Shown here one piece after another: positions 27,145 to 36,865 of a stretch of DNA of 64,000 nt. This DNA comes from Rhodococcus sp. P1Y. GTDB lineage: Bacteria; Actinomycetota; Actinomycetes; Mycobacteriales; Mycobacteriaceae. The position numbers were made by a program, and so were the translations under genes. The notes beneath the pieces are model-generated. The model did not search any database and was not told where the DNA came from. It saw only the letters and a program-made list of their open reading frames with translations. The stretch covers positions 3,286,001 through 3,350,000 of the forward strand of contig NZ_CP032762.1 in NCBI RefSeq assembly GCF_003641205.1. Direction: 5' to 3'. Each line of letters starts with the position of its first letter. Position 1 is the first letter of the stretch.

Positions 27145-28480
27145 GACGAGCGCAACCGAGGAGGCGTCGCCACGCCGGATAGTCGGACTTGCGCTGCCCG
27201 CTCTCGGCGTTCTCGCGGCGGAACCGCTCTACCTACTGTTCGATGCTGCGGTCGTAGGTCGCCTCGGTGCACTACCGCTCGCCGGGCTGGCTGTCGGAGG
27301 TCTGGTTCTGGCCCAGGTCAGCACTCAGCTGACATTCCTGTCGTACGGTACGACCGCGCGAGCTGCTCGGCTACATGGGGCAGGCCGGGAACGGGACGCA
27401 GTGCGGGAAGGCGTACAGGCCACATGGCTGGCCCTCGGGATCGGTGTCGTGATCATCGGCGTCATGCAGATCCTGTGCGGGCCCATCCTGTCGTTGATCG
27501 GTGGCGGGGGAGACATCGCGGACGCGGCAACCGAGTGGTTCCGTGTTGCAGTCGTCGGCGTCCCGTTCATTCTGATCTCTCTTGCAGGTAACGGGTGGAT
27601 GCGAGGGGTTCAGGACACGGTCAGACCTTTGCGTTACGTGCTGACAGGACTTGGCCTTTCGGCGCTGCTCTGTCCGGTACTCGTGCACGGCCTCGTCGGC
27701 TTTCCCGACCTAGGGCTGGTGGGTTCGGCAATCGCGAACGTAGTCGGGCAGTGTGTCGCGGGCGCGTTCTTCGTCGGTGCAGTTGTTCGAGCAGGTGTAC
27801 CTCTGCGGCCTTCGTGGACGGTGATGCGTGCGCAGCTGGTGCTCGGCCGCGACCTCGTCCTACGCAGTCTTGCATTTCAAGCGTGCTTCCTCTCCGCGGC
27901 GGCCGTGGCCTCGAGATTCGGTGCTGCGTCGGTGGCGGCGAACCAAGTAGTGCTGCATATGTGGAACCTTGTGTCGCTCACCCTCGACTCGCTCGCGATC
28001 GCGGCACAAACACTGGTGGGGGCAGCGCTCGGTAGATCCGACGTCGGCGGTGCGACGCGCCTCGGGTGGCGCCTGACGATCTGGTCGACGGTGTTCGCTG
28101 TCGTTATCGCCGCGGTGTTCGCAGGTGGCTACTCGGTGATTCCTGGTCTGTTCAACACGGACCAGTCGGTAATCGAGGCCATGCACTCGATCTGGTGGGT
28201 GTTCGTGGCGATCGTTCCCATCGCGGGTGTCGTCTTCGCACTCGATGGTGTACTGCTCGGAGCCGGCGACGCCGCGTTCCTCCGCACTGCCACGCTGGTA
28301 TGCGCGTTGGTCGGATTTCTTCCGTCGATTTGGATGGCCCTTGCGTTCGACTGGGGTCTGCGCGGAATCTGGTTCGGACTCGGCATCTTCGTCGCACTGC
28401 GCATGATCGCTGTCGTCGCACGGACGCTGTCGGGAAAATGGGCTCTCGTCGGTGCTGACATTCAGCGTGGGACCGTCTGA
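27131..28480 (+). CDS. dinF: MATE family efflux transporter (DinF-like)
   Basis: The 449-aa inner-membrane protein has about 12 hydrophobic segments in two similar halves. The N terminus (RRIVGLALPALGVLAAEPLYLLFDAAVVGRLG) is typical of the DinF subgroup, which exports cationic compounds in exchange for Na+ or H+. It starts inside the end of the DHH gene and closes the rimP-to-dinF cluster, matching Rv2836c. It converges with modC, leaving a 14-bp gap. Confidence 0.9.
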   Translation: MPSAETSATEEASPRRIVGLALPALGVLAAEPLYLLFDAAVVGRLGALPLAGLAVGGLVLAQVSTQLTFLSYGTTARAARLHGAGRERDAVREGVQATWLALGIGVVIIGVMQILCGPILSLIGGGGDIADAATEWFRVAVVGVPFILISLAGNGWMRGVQDTVRPLRYVLTGLGLSALLCPVLVHGLVGFPDLGLVGSAIANVVGQCVAGAFFVGAVVRAGVPLRPSWTVMRAQLVLGRDLVLRSLAFQACFLSAAAVASRFGAASVAANQVVLHMWNLVSLTLDSLAIAAQTLVGAALGRSDVGGATRLGWRLTIWSTVFAVVIAAVFAGGYSVIPGLFNTDQSVIEAMHSIWWVFVAIVPIAGVVFALDGVLLGAGDAAFLRTATLVCALVGFLPSIWMALAFDWGLRGIWFGLGIFVALRMIAVVARTLSGKWALVGADIQRGTV

Positions 28481-28494
28481 TCCACGCGCATCCG

Positions 28495-29568
28495 TCATCT
28501 CGAAGACGGGTGAATCGTCACCTCCTGACTCTTGACGACGAAGTACACCTCCATGCCCGGTTCGAGTAACAGGTCGGCGACAGCGGCAGGAGTGACGTCG
28601 GCTGCGATACCCGGGCTGCCGTCCGGATTCTTCGCCGCGCGTAGACGAACGGTTGCGCCCTGTACGTCCATCTCGGCGATCGTGACGGAAAAGATGTTGC
28701 GTGGGCTGGCGTGCGGGGCGTCGAGGTGGACCGCGACCGAGGACGGTGCGAACACAGCGACCGCGCTGCCTGTGACGGGTTCGCCGTGGCCGTGCACCAT
28801 CGTGTCCCAGCTCGTTGTCACCGAGCAGGCGCCGTCCGCGGTCCCGGCGACGAGGTTGACGCCTGCGATTCGTGCGGCGAATGCACTGCGCGGCGCGGTG
28901 AGAACCTCGGTCGTCGGGCCGCGCTCGACGATTCTGCCTTCGTCGACGACGATGACGGTGTCCGCCAGAGCGAGAGCGTCGAGCAGGTCGTGGGTGACGA
29001 TGACGGCTGTGCGTCGCTGTTCACGCAGCACCGTGCGCAGAAGGCGTCGTACCGCGGGTGCGGTGTCGATGTCGAGTGCGGCCATCGGTTCGTCGAGCAG
29101 AAGGACTCGCGGGTCGGCCGCCAAAGCTCGAGCGATGGCGACGCGCTGCGCTTGTCCGCCCGACAGTTTGTTCGGCCGCCGGTCGGCGAGCTCGAGAGCG
29201 CCCACCGCCTCGAGCCACGTCCGTGCCGCAGTGCGGGCGTCACGCCTGCCGATTCCGCGGCTGCGCGGTGCGAACGAGACGTTCGCCTCGGCGGACAGGT
29301 GAGGAAACAGCAGTGCCTTCTGCGTCAGACTGGCGACGCCGCGTGCGTGAGGCGGAACGAAAGTTCCTGTGGCGGTGTCGGTGACGACGTCGTGTCCGAG
29401 GACGACGCGTCCGGTGTCCGGCCTGAGCAGGCCCGCAACAAGCGAGAGAAGAGTCGTCTTTCCGGTGCCGTTCGGACCGAGAACGGCAACCGTTTCGCCG
29501 TCCGCCGCCTCGAACTCGAAATTCACTCCACGCTGCGTGATTTCGGCACGGAGAGATATCGAACTCAC
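28495..29568 (-). CDS. modC: Molybdate ABC transporter ATP-binding protein
   Basis: The 357-aa protein powers molybdate import. Walker A is GPNGTGKTT (about residue 32), the signature [15 protein letters not shown], Walker [13 protein letters not shown], and the H-loop [10 protein letters not shown]. After residue 280 a C-terminal TOBE/Mop-like domain ([20 protein letters not shown]) can bind oxyanion and give feedback. The start shares ATGA with the modB stop. Confidence 0.94.
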   Translation of the reverse strand: MSSISLRAEITQRGVNFEFEAADGETVAVLGPNGTGKTTLLSLVAGLLRPDTGRVVLGHDVVTDTATGTFVPPHARGVASLTQKALLFPHLSAEANVSFAPRSRGIGRRDARTAARTWLEAVGALELADRRPNKLSGGQAQRVAIARALAADPRVLLLDEPMAALDIDTAPAVRRLLRTVLREQRRTAVIVTHDLLDALALADTVIVVDEGRIVERGPTTEVLTAPRSAFAARIAGVNLVAGTADGACSVTTSWDTMVHGHGEPVTGSAVAVFAPSSVAVHLDAPHASPRNIFSVTIAEMDVQGATVRLRAAKNPDGSPGIAADVTPAAVADLLLEPGMEVYFVVKSQEVTIHPSSR

Positions 29569-30374
29569 AGGGCGCCGCCGACCCGTCGACCTCGCGCCGC
29601 GACGACGATGATCGCGGCGACCACGATGAGAAGCAGCGACAGCGCAACAGCGGCATCGGCATCGGTTTCGCGTTGCAGGTAGATCTCCAGCGGTAGCGTG
29701 CGAGTCTTGCCTTCCAACGATCCCGCGAATGTCAGGGTTGCGCCGAATTCACCGAGAGCGCGGGCGAATGCGAGCACAGCGCCGGAGACGAGACCGGGAA
29801 GTACCAATGGAATGGTGATCCGCCGCAGGACGGTGGTGGGTCTGGCTCCGAGAGTCGCGGCAATCGTCTCGTAGTCGCGGCCCGAGGTGCGCAGCGCGCC
29901 CTCGAGACTGACGACGAGGAAGGGGATCGAGACGAAGGTCTGCGCAAGTACGACCGCTGTCGTCGAGAATGCAATCGAGATTCCCCATGCGTCGAGGTAT
30001 TCGCCGAGCAATCCGAGTCGACCGAATGTGTAGAGCAACGCGATTCCGCCGACTACCGGCGGCAGAACGAGGGGGAGCAGTACAAGTGCACGGAGAACGG
30101 ACAGTCCGGGGAACTCTGTGCGTGCGAGCACCAGCGCCATCGGGACTCCGAAGATCACGCACAGAACAGTGCTCGTCGCAGCTGTCTTCAGACTCAACAG
30201 CAATGCTGTTCGCGAAGATTCGGAGGTGACGAGCGAAACGAAGTTGGACCAATCGATTTTCAGGAGAATCGCGACGAGGGGGAGAACGACGAACAATGCT
30301 CCGATCGCCGCGGGAACGAACATCCAGGTCGGCAAGCCGATTCGGACGTCGTTCCCGGTACGAGACAAGGTCAC
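29565..30374 (-). CDS. modB: Molybdate ABC transporter permease
   Basis: The 269-aa membrane protein has about six helices. The coupling (EAA) region reads [16 protein letters not shown] and is followed by [10 protein letters not shown], typical of ModB/CysW-type permeases. Its start overlaps the modA stop by ATGA, and its stop overlaps modC in the same way, so the three subunits are translated in a chain. Confidence 0.93.
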   Translation of the reverse strand: MTLSRTGNDVRIGLPTWMFVPAAIGALFVVLPLVAILLKIDWSNFVSLVTSESSRTALLLSLKTAATSTVLCVIFGVPMALVLARTEFPGLSVLRALVLLPLVLPPVVGGIALLYTFGRLGLLGEYLDAWGISIAFSTTAVVLAQTFVSIPFLVVSLEGALRTSGRDYETIAATLGARPTTVLRRITIPLVLPGLVSGAVLAFARALGEFGATLTFAGSLEGKTRTLPLEIYLQRETDADAAVALSLLLIVVAAIIVVAARGRRVGGAL

Positions 30375-31174
30375 GGCGCAGCGAATCCGGCGTCCGCCAG
30401 TACCCGACGACCGGCGTCGCTGGTGACGAGGGTCTCGAACGCCGATGCGGTAGCTGCATTTTCGCTGCTTTTCAACACTGCGATCGGATAGGTGTTGACG
30501 GCCGTGGACGACTCGGTGAACGGCACGGCCGTCACCTGGTCGCCGACGCCTGCTGCGTCGGTCACGTAGACGAGTCCCGCGTCGGCCTGGCCCGAGGTGA
30601 CCTTGCCTAAAACGTCGGTGACTGCGGACTCCTCGCTGACCGCCGGAATCGTGACAGCGGTCGACTCTTCGACCTTCTTGGTCGCGCTACCGCACGGCAC
30701 CTGCGGCGCACAGATCACCGTCAGGACGTCGGGGTTTGCGAGATCGGCGAAGGAGCCGATGTTCTTGGGATTGCCCGGCGCAGTGACGATCGTCAGTGTG
30801 TTGGTCGCGAAGTTCACGGGTTCGCCCTCGATGAGGTCACCGTCGACTGCCTTGGTCATGTTGTTGGTGTCGGCGGACGCGAAGACATCCGCAGGCGCCC
30901 CCTGGGCGAGCTGCGTGACGAGGTCGGAGGAACTCGCGAAGTTGAATTCGACCGAGGTGCCGGGGTTCTCGGCCTCGAAGCTTTCCGCGAGTTCGGTGAA
31001 TGTCGCCTTCAGGGAAGCGGCCGCGAACACTGTGATGGAACCGGTGACGTCCGAGTGTGCGGCGGTAGCAGCCGTATCGGTCGAACTGGTGGGATTCTCC
31101 GGGCTGGAACATCCGGCCAGGAGAGCAGCAGGTGCTACCAGTGCGACGAGGGCCGGGGCGAGTGATCGTTTCAA
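30371..31174 (-). CDS. modA: Molybdate-binding lipoprotein
   Basis: The 267-aa secreted receptor has an N-terminal lipoprotein signal with lipobox LLAGCSS (Cys about residue 22). The ModA pattern is clear: [63 protein letters not shown]. It captures molybdate or tungstate outside the membrane. The upstream HTH-TOBE gene ends 32 bases before, probably in the same transcript. Confidence 0.94.
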   Translation of the reverse strand: MKRSLAPALVALVAPAALLAGCSSPENPTSSTDTAATAAHSDVTGSITVFAAASLKATFTELAESFEAENPGTSVEFNFASSSDLVTQLAQGAPADVFASADTNNMTKAVDGDLIEGEPVNFATNTLTIVTAPGNPKNIGSFADLANPDVLTVICAPQVPCGSATKKVEESTAVTIPAVSEESAVTDVLGKVTSGQADAGLVYVTDAAGVGDQVTAVPFTESSTAVNTYPIAVLKSSENAATASAFETLVTSDAGRRVLADAGFAAP

Positions 31175-31206
31175 GGGCGGTCCTCACAGATTCACGATGC
31201 CGGGCA

Positions 31207-31605
31207 TCAGGGTGCCTCGACGATGACGGTGGTTGCTTTCACAACAGCGACGGAGATTGTCCCCGGCTCCAGGCCGAGATTGCGGACGGATTCGGTGCTC
31301 ATCAGCGACACGACGGTGAACGGTCCGCACTGCATCTCGACCTCGCTCATGACCGTGTCCGAGGTGACCTTGGTGACCAGACCCACGAGCCGGTTGCGTG
31401 CTGAGCTGCCGCTGCCGGTCGGGTCGGGGGGTGGGGAGGCGTGCGCGCGGGCGAACTGTGCGAGTTCGGCACCGTCGATGACTTTCCTGCCTGCGTCGTC
31501 CTTGTCTGCAGGCAGCGCGCCGCTGTCGATCCAGCGTCGAACCGTGTCGTCACTCACACCGAGGAGAGCGGCGGCGTCCTTGACGCGAATCCGTGAATGC
31601 GGCAC
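31207..31605 (-). CDS. Small HTH-TOBE molybdate-type regulator
   Basis: The 132-aa protein fuses an excisionase/MerR-like helix-turn-helix (RIRVKDAAALLGVSDDTVRRW, residues about 5-55) to a TOBE/Mop domain (residues about 70-131: NRLVGLVTKVTSDTVMSEVE). TOBE domains bind molybdate or tungstate; this one would give a compact sensor in place of ModE. It lies 32 bases upstream of modA on the same strand, so control of modABC, and probably autoregulation, is inferred. Confidence 0.85.
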   Translation of the reverse strand: MPHSRIRVKDAAALLGVSDDTVRRWIDSGALPADKDDAGRKVIDGAELAQFARAHASPPPDPTGSGSSARNRLVGLVTKVTSDTVMSEVEMQCGPFTVVSLMSTESVRNLGLEPGTISVAVVKATTVIVEAP

Positions 31606-31647
31606 ATCGGTGACTCTAGACCAGCAGATACGGACGTTGTGTGCGAC

Positions 31648-31842
31648 TCAACGATTTCTGCGCGAGATGACCGCGCGCGAGAGAACATGCGCGGCCAGTA
31701 GAGCGACTGCGCAGACGATTGCGGTGATCACGAAGCCAGACCAGAAATTGTCCGAAGCTATGCCGGCCAGGAAGGCGGCCATCACGGTGATGACTGCGCC
31801 TGCGCGCAACCCGTTTCTGTCGGAGGCCGAGAGGTTGCTCAT
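31648..31842 (-). CDS. Small two-helix membrane protein, unknown
   Basis: A 64-aa protein beginning MSNLSASDRNGLRAGA; an ATG ten codons upstream is possible. Two hydrophobic stretches (AVITVMAAFLAGIASD and FVITAIVCAVALLAAHVLS) suggest a hairpin in the membrane with a basic tail (RAVISRRNR). I do not recognise the family. It ends 42 bases before the HTH-TOBE gene and could share its transcript. Confidence 0.6.
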   Translation of the reverse strand: MSNLSASDRNGLRAGAVITVMAAFLAGIASDNFWSGFVITAIVCAVALLAAHVLSRAVISRRNR

Positions 31843-31964
31843 CTTTTCGATTGTGCACTGCCTGTGGCCCACCCTGCGAATGCAGCCCGGGGAATCGCGG
31901 GAGAAGATGGGGCGTTGGGATGACAGTTGGACCGGAAAACAATCGAACGGAAGGACGGCAGCGA

Positions 31965-32888
31965 GTGTCAGCCAAGCTCTGGGCAGTCAGCGATATTCAC
32001 GTCGGGCACCGAGGCAACCGACCGGTCACCGAGGATATCCATCCCGAATCGCCCGAAGACTGGCTCATTGTCGCCGGTGACGTCTCGGAGAAGACGGACG
32101 ACATCAAGTGGGCGCTCGAGCTGCTGCGAACCCGTTTCGAACGGGTCATCTGGGTGCCGGGAAATCACGAACTGTGGACGACTGCCAAGGACCCGGTGCA
32201 GATTCACGGTGTACCCAGATACGAGTACCTGGTGAACCTGTGTCGCGAGATCGACGTCGTGACCCCGGAAGACCCCTACCTTCTCTGGGAGGGCGAAGGC
32301 GGGCCGGCAACGCTCGTTCCGATGTTCTTGCTCTACGACTACTCGTTTCTTCCCCGGGGTGCGATCGACAAGGAGCATGGCCTGAAGATTGCCAGGGACA
32401 AGAATGTCGTCGCGACCGACGAGTTCCTCCTGTCGCCGCAGCCCTACGCCACCCGTGACGCTTGGTGTAACGCACGGATCGACAGCACGAAAACACGGCT
32501 CGATGCCCTCGACTTGTCGATACCGACGGTGTTGATCAACCACTTCCCGATGGTTCGTCAGCCGACCGACGTCCTGTTCTACCCCGAGTTCGCGCTGTGG
32601 TGCGGCTCGACGAAGACGGCCGACTGGCACACCAAGTACAACGCGATCTGCTCGGTCTACGGTCACCTTCACATTCCTCGAACCACCTATTACGACGGTG
32701 TTCGCTTCGAGGAAGTGTCCGTCGGATATCCCCGGGAATGGCAGCGGCGAGGATTGCCGGCTAACGTTCTTCGCCAGATTCTTCCCGTTCCGGAGTACCC
32801 CGAAGGAACGTTGAACAAATGGGGTGGCCACTTCACCGTCACACCCGAGATGGAAGCCGAAGTCGAGAAGATGAGGGCGGACAAGTGA
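31965..32888 (+). CDS. pptH: Metallophosphoesterase, predicted phosphopantetheinyl hydrolase
   Basis: The 307-aa calcineurin-like phosphoesterase shows all metal motifs: VSDIHVGH, IVAGDVSEK, WVPGNHELW, INHFP and YGHLH. By sequence class and position next to pptT it corresponds to Rv2795c, reported as PptH, which removes 4'-phosphopantetheine from carrier proteins. The GTG at 31965 has GGAAGGA 9 bases upstream; an ATG at 31920 (MTVGPENN) is the alternative. Its TGA overlaps the pptT start (GTGA). Confidence 0.88.
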   Translation: MSAKLWAVSDIHVGHRGNRPVTEDIHPESPEDWLIVAGDVSEKTDDIKWALELLRTRFERVIWVPGNHELWTTAKDPVQIHGVPRYEYLVNLCREIDVVTPEDPYLLWEGEGGPATLVPMFLLYDYSFLPRGAIDKEHGLKIARDKNVVATDEFLLSPQPYATRDAWCNARIDSTKTRLDALDLSIPTVLINHFPMVRQPTDVLFYPEFALWCGSTKTADWHTKYNAICSVYGHLHIPRTTYYDGVRFEEVSVGYPREWQRRGLPANVLRQILPVPEYPEGTLNKWGGHFTVTPEMEAEVEKMRADK

Positions 32889-33547
32889 TCGAGTCGATTC
32901 TGCCGAATGGAGTGGTGGCTGCGGAACTGTTCGAGGATCCGCCCGGTTTGCAGCCGCATCCACTCGAGGCACCCCTCGTGGCCAAAGCGGTGGACAAGCG
33001 TAAGCGAGAATTCACGTCGGCCCGGCACTGTGCGCGCATCGCCATGGACAAACTGGGCGTCGAGCAGGCCCCGATCATGCGTGGCACATCCGGCGCCCCG
33101 CAGTGGCCCAAGGGAGTCGTCGGTTCGCTGACACATTGCGACGGCTACCGAGGTGCCGTTCTCGGGTATGCGATGCAGGTCAGATCGGTCGGTATCGACG
33201 CGGAACCGCACGGCGCACTGCCGGATGGCGTGCTCGACGCCGTGAGCCTGCAGGCCGAACGCGACTGGCTTGCGACCGCAGGCTCGGACGTGCACTACGA
33301 CCGACTCTTGTTCTGTGCCAAAGAGGCGACGTACAAGGCGTGGGAGCCGTTGACGGGAAGATGGCTCGGGTTCGAGGATGCCCACATCACGTTCGAGCGG
33401 ACGGGAACGGGCGCCGACATCTCTGGAACTTTTCACTCCGAACTTCTGGTGCCGGGTGATGTCGTGTCGGGGTCGCCGTTGTCCTCGTTCGACGGTCGCT
33501 GGCTCGTATCGGACGGTTTGATCGTCACCGCCATCGCAGTGACGTAG
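32885..33547 (+). CDS. pptT: Sfp-type 4'-phosphopantetheinyl transferase
   Basis: The 220-aa enzyme activates acyl- and peptidyl-carrier proteins with the CoA-derived arm, needed for mycolate, polyketide and siderophore synthesis. Family motifs include FTSARHCARIAMDKLG, KGVVGSLTHCDGYR, the Mg-binding VGIDAEPH, and FCAKEATYKAW. The GTG start overlaps the pptH stop by 4 bases, so synthesis of the two opposing enzymes is probably coupled. truB follows after 24 bases. Confidence 0.95.
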   Translation: MIESILPNGVVAAELFEDPPGLQPHPLEAPLVAKAVDKRKREFTSARHCARIAMDKLGVEQAPIMRGTSGAPQWPKGVVGSLTHCDGYRGAVLGYAMQVRSVGIDAEPHGALPDGVLDAVSLQAERDWLATAGSDVHYDRLLFCAKEATYKAWEPLTGRWLGFEDAHITFERTGTGADISGTFHSELLVPGDVVSGSPLSSFDGRWLVSDGLIVTAIAVT

Positions 33548-33571
33548 CGGTTTCAGGCAGAATGACCTTTC

Positions 33572-34498
33572 GTGTCTGCACGTGGAAAGTTGTCCTCCGG
33601 CCTCGTCGGCGCCGGGTTGCTGATCGTCGACAAGGACTCCGGGGTGACGAGTCACGATGTTGTAGCGTCGTGCCGCAAACTCCTCGGGACTCGCAAGGTG
33701 GGTCACGCAGGAACTCTCGATCCGATGGCCACCGGCGTTCTGGTTCTGGGGATCGAGCGGGCCACCAAGATGCTGGGGTTGCTCGCCCTCACCACCAAGG
33801 CGTACACCGCGACGATTCGGCTGGGGCGTACTACCACCACTGACGACGCCGACGGCGAGACGGTGGCCGACCATTCGGCACTCGGCGTCGACGACGCGGC
33901 GATCGCCCAGCAGGTGGCTCTCCTCACCGGGGACATCGAGCAGGTTCCCTCCAGCGTCAGCGCCATCAAGGTGGACGGTCAGCGCGCGCACCGCTTGGTC
34001 CGGGCCGGTGAGGAATTCACGATCCCTGCGCGCCGCGTGACCGTCACCCGATTCGACGTGACCGCGCGTCGCGACGTGACGGATCCCGGATTCGTGGATC
34101 TCGACGTGGAGGTCGACTGTTCGTCCGGCACCTACATTCGCGCACTTGCCCGGGATCTGGGAGCAGCGCTCGGCGTCGGCGGGCACCTGACCGTGTTGCG
34201 CCGTACCCGGGTCGGTCCGTTCACGCTGGAGCATGCCCGTACGCTCGCGGAGTTGGCTGACGACCCCGCCGTGAGTCTCGACATCGACGAGGCCGCTCGT
34301 ACGGCGTTCGCGCACAGGCAAGTGGACGCAGACGAGGCCGAGGCGATCAGTCAGGGACGGTGGCTGGACCCGGTCGGTTTACCAGGCGTGTACGCGGCGA
34401 TCGATCCCACGGGCCATACGATTGCCCTTCTCCAGGAGAAGGGAAAGCGCGCAAGTTCGGTGATGGTGGTCAGGCCTGCGACACTTCGAGGCCTGTGA
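33572..34498 (+). CDS. truB: tRNA pseudouridine-55 synthase
   Basis: The 308-aa enzyme makes pseudouridine 55 in the T-loop of tRNAs. The catalytic Asp is in GHAGTLDPMATGVL (about residue 50), with KAYTATIRLGRTTTTDDADG, SAIKVDGQRAH and CSSGTYIRALARDLG also present. The C-terminal portion ends in an actinobacterial extension. The start is GTG. Its 3' end overlaps the convergent mntR gene by 29 bases. Confidence 0.96.
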   Translation: MSARGKLSSGLVGAGLLIVDKDSGVTSHDVVASCRKLLGTRKVGHAGTLDPMATGVLVLGIERATKMLGLLALTTKAYTATIRLGRTTTTDDADGETVADHSALGVDDAAIAQQVALLTGDIEQVPSSVSAIKVDGQRAHRLVRAGEEFTIPARRVTVTRFDVTARRDVTDPGFVDLDVEVDCSSGTYIRALARDLGAALGVGGHLTVLRRTRVGPFTLEHARTLAELADDPAVSLDIDEAARTAFAHRQVDADEAEAISQGRWLDPVGLPGVYAAIDPTGHTIALLQEKGKRASSVMVVRPATLRGL

Positions 34499-35204
34499 CG
34501 CGCGAGGGCACCATCCAAATGGCTTCCGCTGCACGCTGGCCGAGATCGAGCGAACTGCGCTCGGAGTGGCCGAGTTCGATGGCGACGGTCCCAGCGTAAT
34601 CGCGTCTTTCCAGCACCGTGATATTCAGGTCGAGCGCAATGCCCACCGAATCGAAGTACCGAAGCATTGCCGGGTCGGAATCAGAGATGCGCGCGATGCG
34701 TCCGCACTGGCCGTCGACGTAGTCACTGAGCCGGGTCGCCTCGGGTGAGGTGATGTCGCCATCGACCGAAGGAATGGGATCCCCGTGCGGATCGCGTTCG
34801 GGGAAGCCCAGTTTGGCGTCGATCCTTGACATCATGAGGTCCGACACGGCGTGCTCGAGGATCTCGGCTTCGTCGTGGACCTCGTCCCAGCCGTAGCCGA
34901 GTTCGCGGACGAGGAACGTCTCGATGAGACGGTGGCGTCGCACCATGGCGATGGCGGCGCTGCGCCCGCGATCGGTCAGGGAGATCGCGCCGTACCGTGC
35001 GTGGTCGACCATGCCCTGATCGGCGAGTTTGCGGATGGCCTCGGACACGGTCGACGCGGACACGCCTATGCGTTCGGAGAGCATCTTGGTACTGACCGAG
35101 TCCTCGCTCCACTCGCTCGCGGTCCAGATGACCTTCAGGTAGTCCTGCGCAACGGCCGACAAGGAGACCTCCGCCGCCGATCGGTCGTCTGTACGTTCCA
35201 CCAC
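34470..35204 (-). CDS. mntR: DtxR-family metalloregulator (MntR/SirR type)
   Basis: The 244-aa repressor has an N-terminal winged helix (LSERIGVSASTVSEAIRKLADQG, DHARYGAISLTDRGR), a metal-binding dimer domain (RRHRLIETFLVRELGYGWDEVH, AEILEHAVSD), and a C-terminal SH3-like domain (about 165-235). It resembles Rv2788 (SirR/MntR). It is the last gene of the metal-transporter operon, 47 bases after the permease, so manganese-dependent repression of that operon is likely (inference). Confidence 0.9.
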   Translation of the reverse strand: MVERTDDRSAAEVSLSAVAQDYLKVIWTASEWSEDSVSTKMLSERIGVSASTVSEAIRKLADQGMVDHARYGAISLTDRGRSAAIAMVRRHRLIETFLVRELGYGWDEVHDEAEILEHAVSDLMMSRIDAKLGFPERDPHGDPIPSVDGDITSPEATRLSDYVDGQCGRIARISDSDPAMLRYFDSVGIALDLNITVLERRDYAGTVAIELGHSERSSLDLGQRAAEAIWMVPSRVTGLEVSQA

Positions 35205-35251
35205 GCCGATAGCTTAGGCAATCCAACCGGAAATGACACGTCAGCTCGTCG

Positions 35252-36112
35252 TCACACGGCTGCTCTGTCGCGCCTGCGCACTGCGCGCGTCACGATGCCC
35301 TGAGTGGGGCTGAACAGATAGGCGAGCGTGAACACCAGACCCTGCGACAGCACGACGGTTCCTCCCGAGGAGACGTCGAGGTAGAAGCTCACGTAGATCC
35401 CCACCACGGCGCACCCGACGCCGATTGCGGGGGCGAGGACGAGCATGCGCCCGAATCGTTGGGTGAGAAGGTAGGCCGTCGCTCCCGGGGTGATCAACAT
35501 GGCCACAACGAGAATCACGCCTACGGCCTGCAACGCAACCACCGTGGTCAGAGCCAGCAGCGTCAGCATGAGGCCGGACAAGAACGTCGGCGAGATGCCG
35601 ACTGCTCGCGCCTGGGTGCGATCGAATGCGAACAAAGTGAAGTCGCGTCGCTTCGCGATCATGATCAGAAGTGCGAGGCCACCGAGTGCGACGACCTGCC
35701 ACATGTCGCTCTGGGAGACACCGAGCAGATTCCCGAACAGAATGTGGTTGAGATCGATCTGGCTCGGAAACTTCGAGATCAGGACCACTCCCAGCGCGAA
35801 CAGCGTCGTGAACACCACGCCGATGGCGGCGTCCTCCTTGACGAGTGTGGTGTTGCGCACGACCCCGATCGCACCGACCGCAACCAGTGCGAACAGCAGC
35901 GCGCCGATCGCGAACGGTGCACCGAGCAAGTAGGACAGTGCGACACCCGGCAGGACGGCGTGCGACACGGCGTCACCCATCAGTGACCAGCCGATGAGCA
36001 CGAGCCAGCAACTGAGCACGGCGCACACGACAGAGGCGACGACTGTGACGAGCAGGGCTCGCTGGATGAATGTGTACTGCAGTGGTTCGACGAAGAAGTC
36101 GACGATGTACAT
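35252..36112 (-). CDS. Metal ABC transporter permease (Mn/Zn type)
   Basis: The 286-aa membrane protein belongs to the ABC-3 permease family (about eight helices). The typical segments VLIGWSLMGDAVSHAVLPGVALSYLLG and RTQARAVGISPTFLSGLM are present. It starts 3 bases after the ATPase gene and precedes mntR by 47 bases. Mn is favoured over Zn because the linked regulator is of the MntR type. Confidence 0.91.
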   Translation of the reverse strand: MYIVDFFVEPLQYTFIQRALLVTVVASVVCAVLSCWLVLIGWSLMGDAVSHAVLPGVALSYLLGAPFAIGALLFALVAVGAIGVVRNTTLVKEDAAIGVVFTTLFALGVVLISKFPSQIDLNHILFGNLLGVSQSDMWQVVALGGLALLIMIAKRRDFTLFAFDRTQARAVGISPTFLSGLMLTLLALTTVVALQAVGVILVVAMLITPGATAYLLTQRFGRMLVLAPAIGVGCAVVGIYVSFYLDVSSGGTVVLSQGLVFTLAYLFSPTQGIVTRAVRRRDRAAV

Positions 36113-36115
36113 CGG

Positions 36116-36865
36116 TCAGCTCGCTTCAGTAGTTCGTAGTGGGTCGATACCGAAGGCGAGCGCCAGGTTCTCGGGCCGCAGGACGTCGGCGGGACTGCCG
36201 TGCATCAATACTCGCTGCTGGAGAAGGACTGCTTCGTCGCACAGGTCGGGCAGCGCGTGCAGATCATGTGTGGAGACCAGGACCGACGCGCCCGCTGCAG
36301 TCAGTTCGCGAAGCAACCTGGTGATCGTCGCTTCTGTTCGTTTGTCGACTCCGGCGAACGGCTCGTCCAGCAGAAGCAACGACGCTTCCTGGGCAATCGC
36401 TCGTGCGACGAATGCTCGTTTGCGCTGGCCGCCGGACAACTGACCGATCTGCCGATCGGCCAGTTCGGTGAGGTCGACGCGGTCCAGCGCGCGGGCGACG
36501 GCGTCACGGTCGGAGGCGCGTGGGGTTCGCATCCAGTTCTGTTTTCCGTATCGGCCCATCATCACCACGTCGCGGACGCTGACCGGAAAGGTCCAATCGA
36601 CGGACTCGCTCTGCGGAACGTAACTCACCGTGCCGTGCTTGCGGGCCGCCGCCGACGGGCCGCCGAAGATTCGGATCGATCCCGAGTCCGGTCGGACCTC
36701 GCCCATGATCGCTTTGAACAGCGTCGACTTTCCCGATCCGTTCATGCCGACGAGGCCGCACACTCGACCGGATTCCAGGGTCAGCGAGGCGTCGATCAAT
36801 GCTGTGACGTCGCGGTAGGCAACGCCTACACCTGAGACTTCCAAAGCGGGAATTCTCGTGTTCAT
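36116..36865 (-). CDS. Metal ABC transporter ATP-binding protein
   Basis: The 249-aa ATPase contains Walker A GMNGSGKST, the signature LSGGQRKRAFVARAI, Walker B LLLLDEPFAGVD and the H-loop VSTHDLHAL. The spacing and the signature resemble MntB/ZnuC/TroB proteins. It overlaps the binding-protein gene by 4 bases (ATGA) and is followed at 3 bases by the permease gene. Confidence 0.93.
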   Translation of the reverse strand: MNTRIPALEVSGVGVAYRDVTALIDASLTLESGRVCGLVGMNGSGKSTLFKAIMGEVRPDSGSIRIFGGPSAAARKHGTVSYVPQSESVDWTFPVSVRDVVMMGRYGKQNWMRTPRASDRDAVARALDRVDLTELADRQIGQLSGGQRKRAFVARAIAQEASLLLLDEPFAGVDKRTEATITRLLRELTAAGASVLVSTHDLHALPDLCDEAVLLQQRVLMHGSPADVLRPENLALAFGIDPLRTTEAS

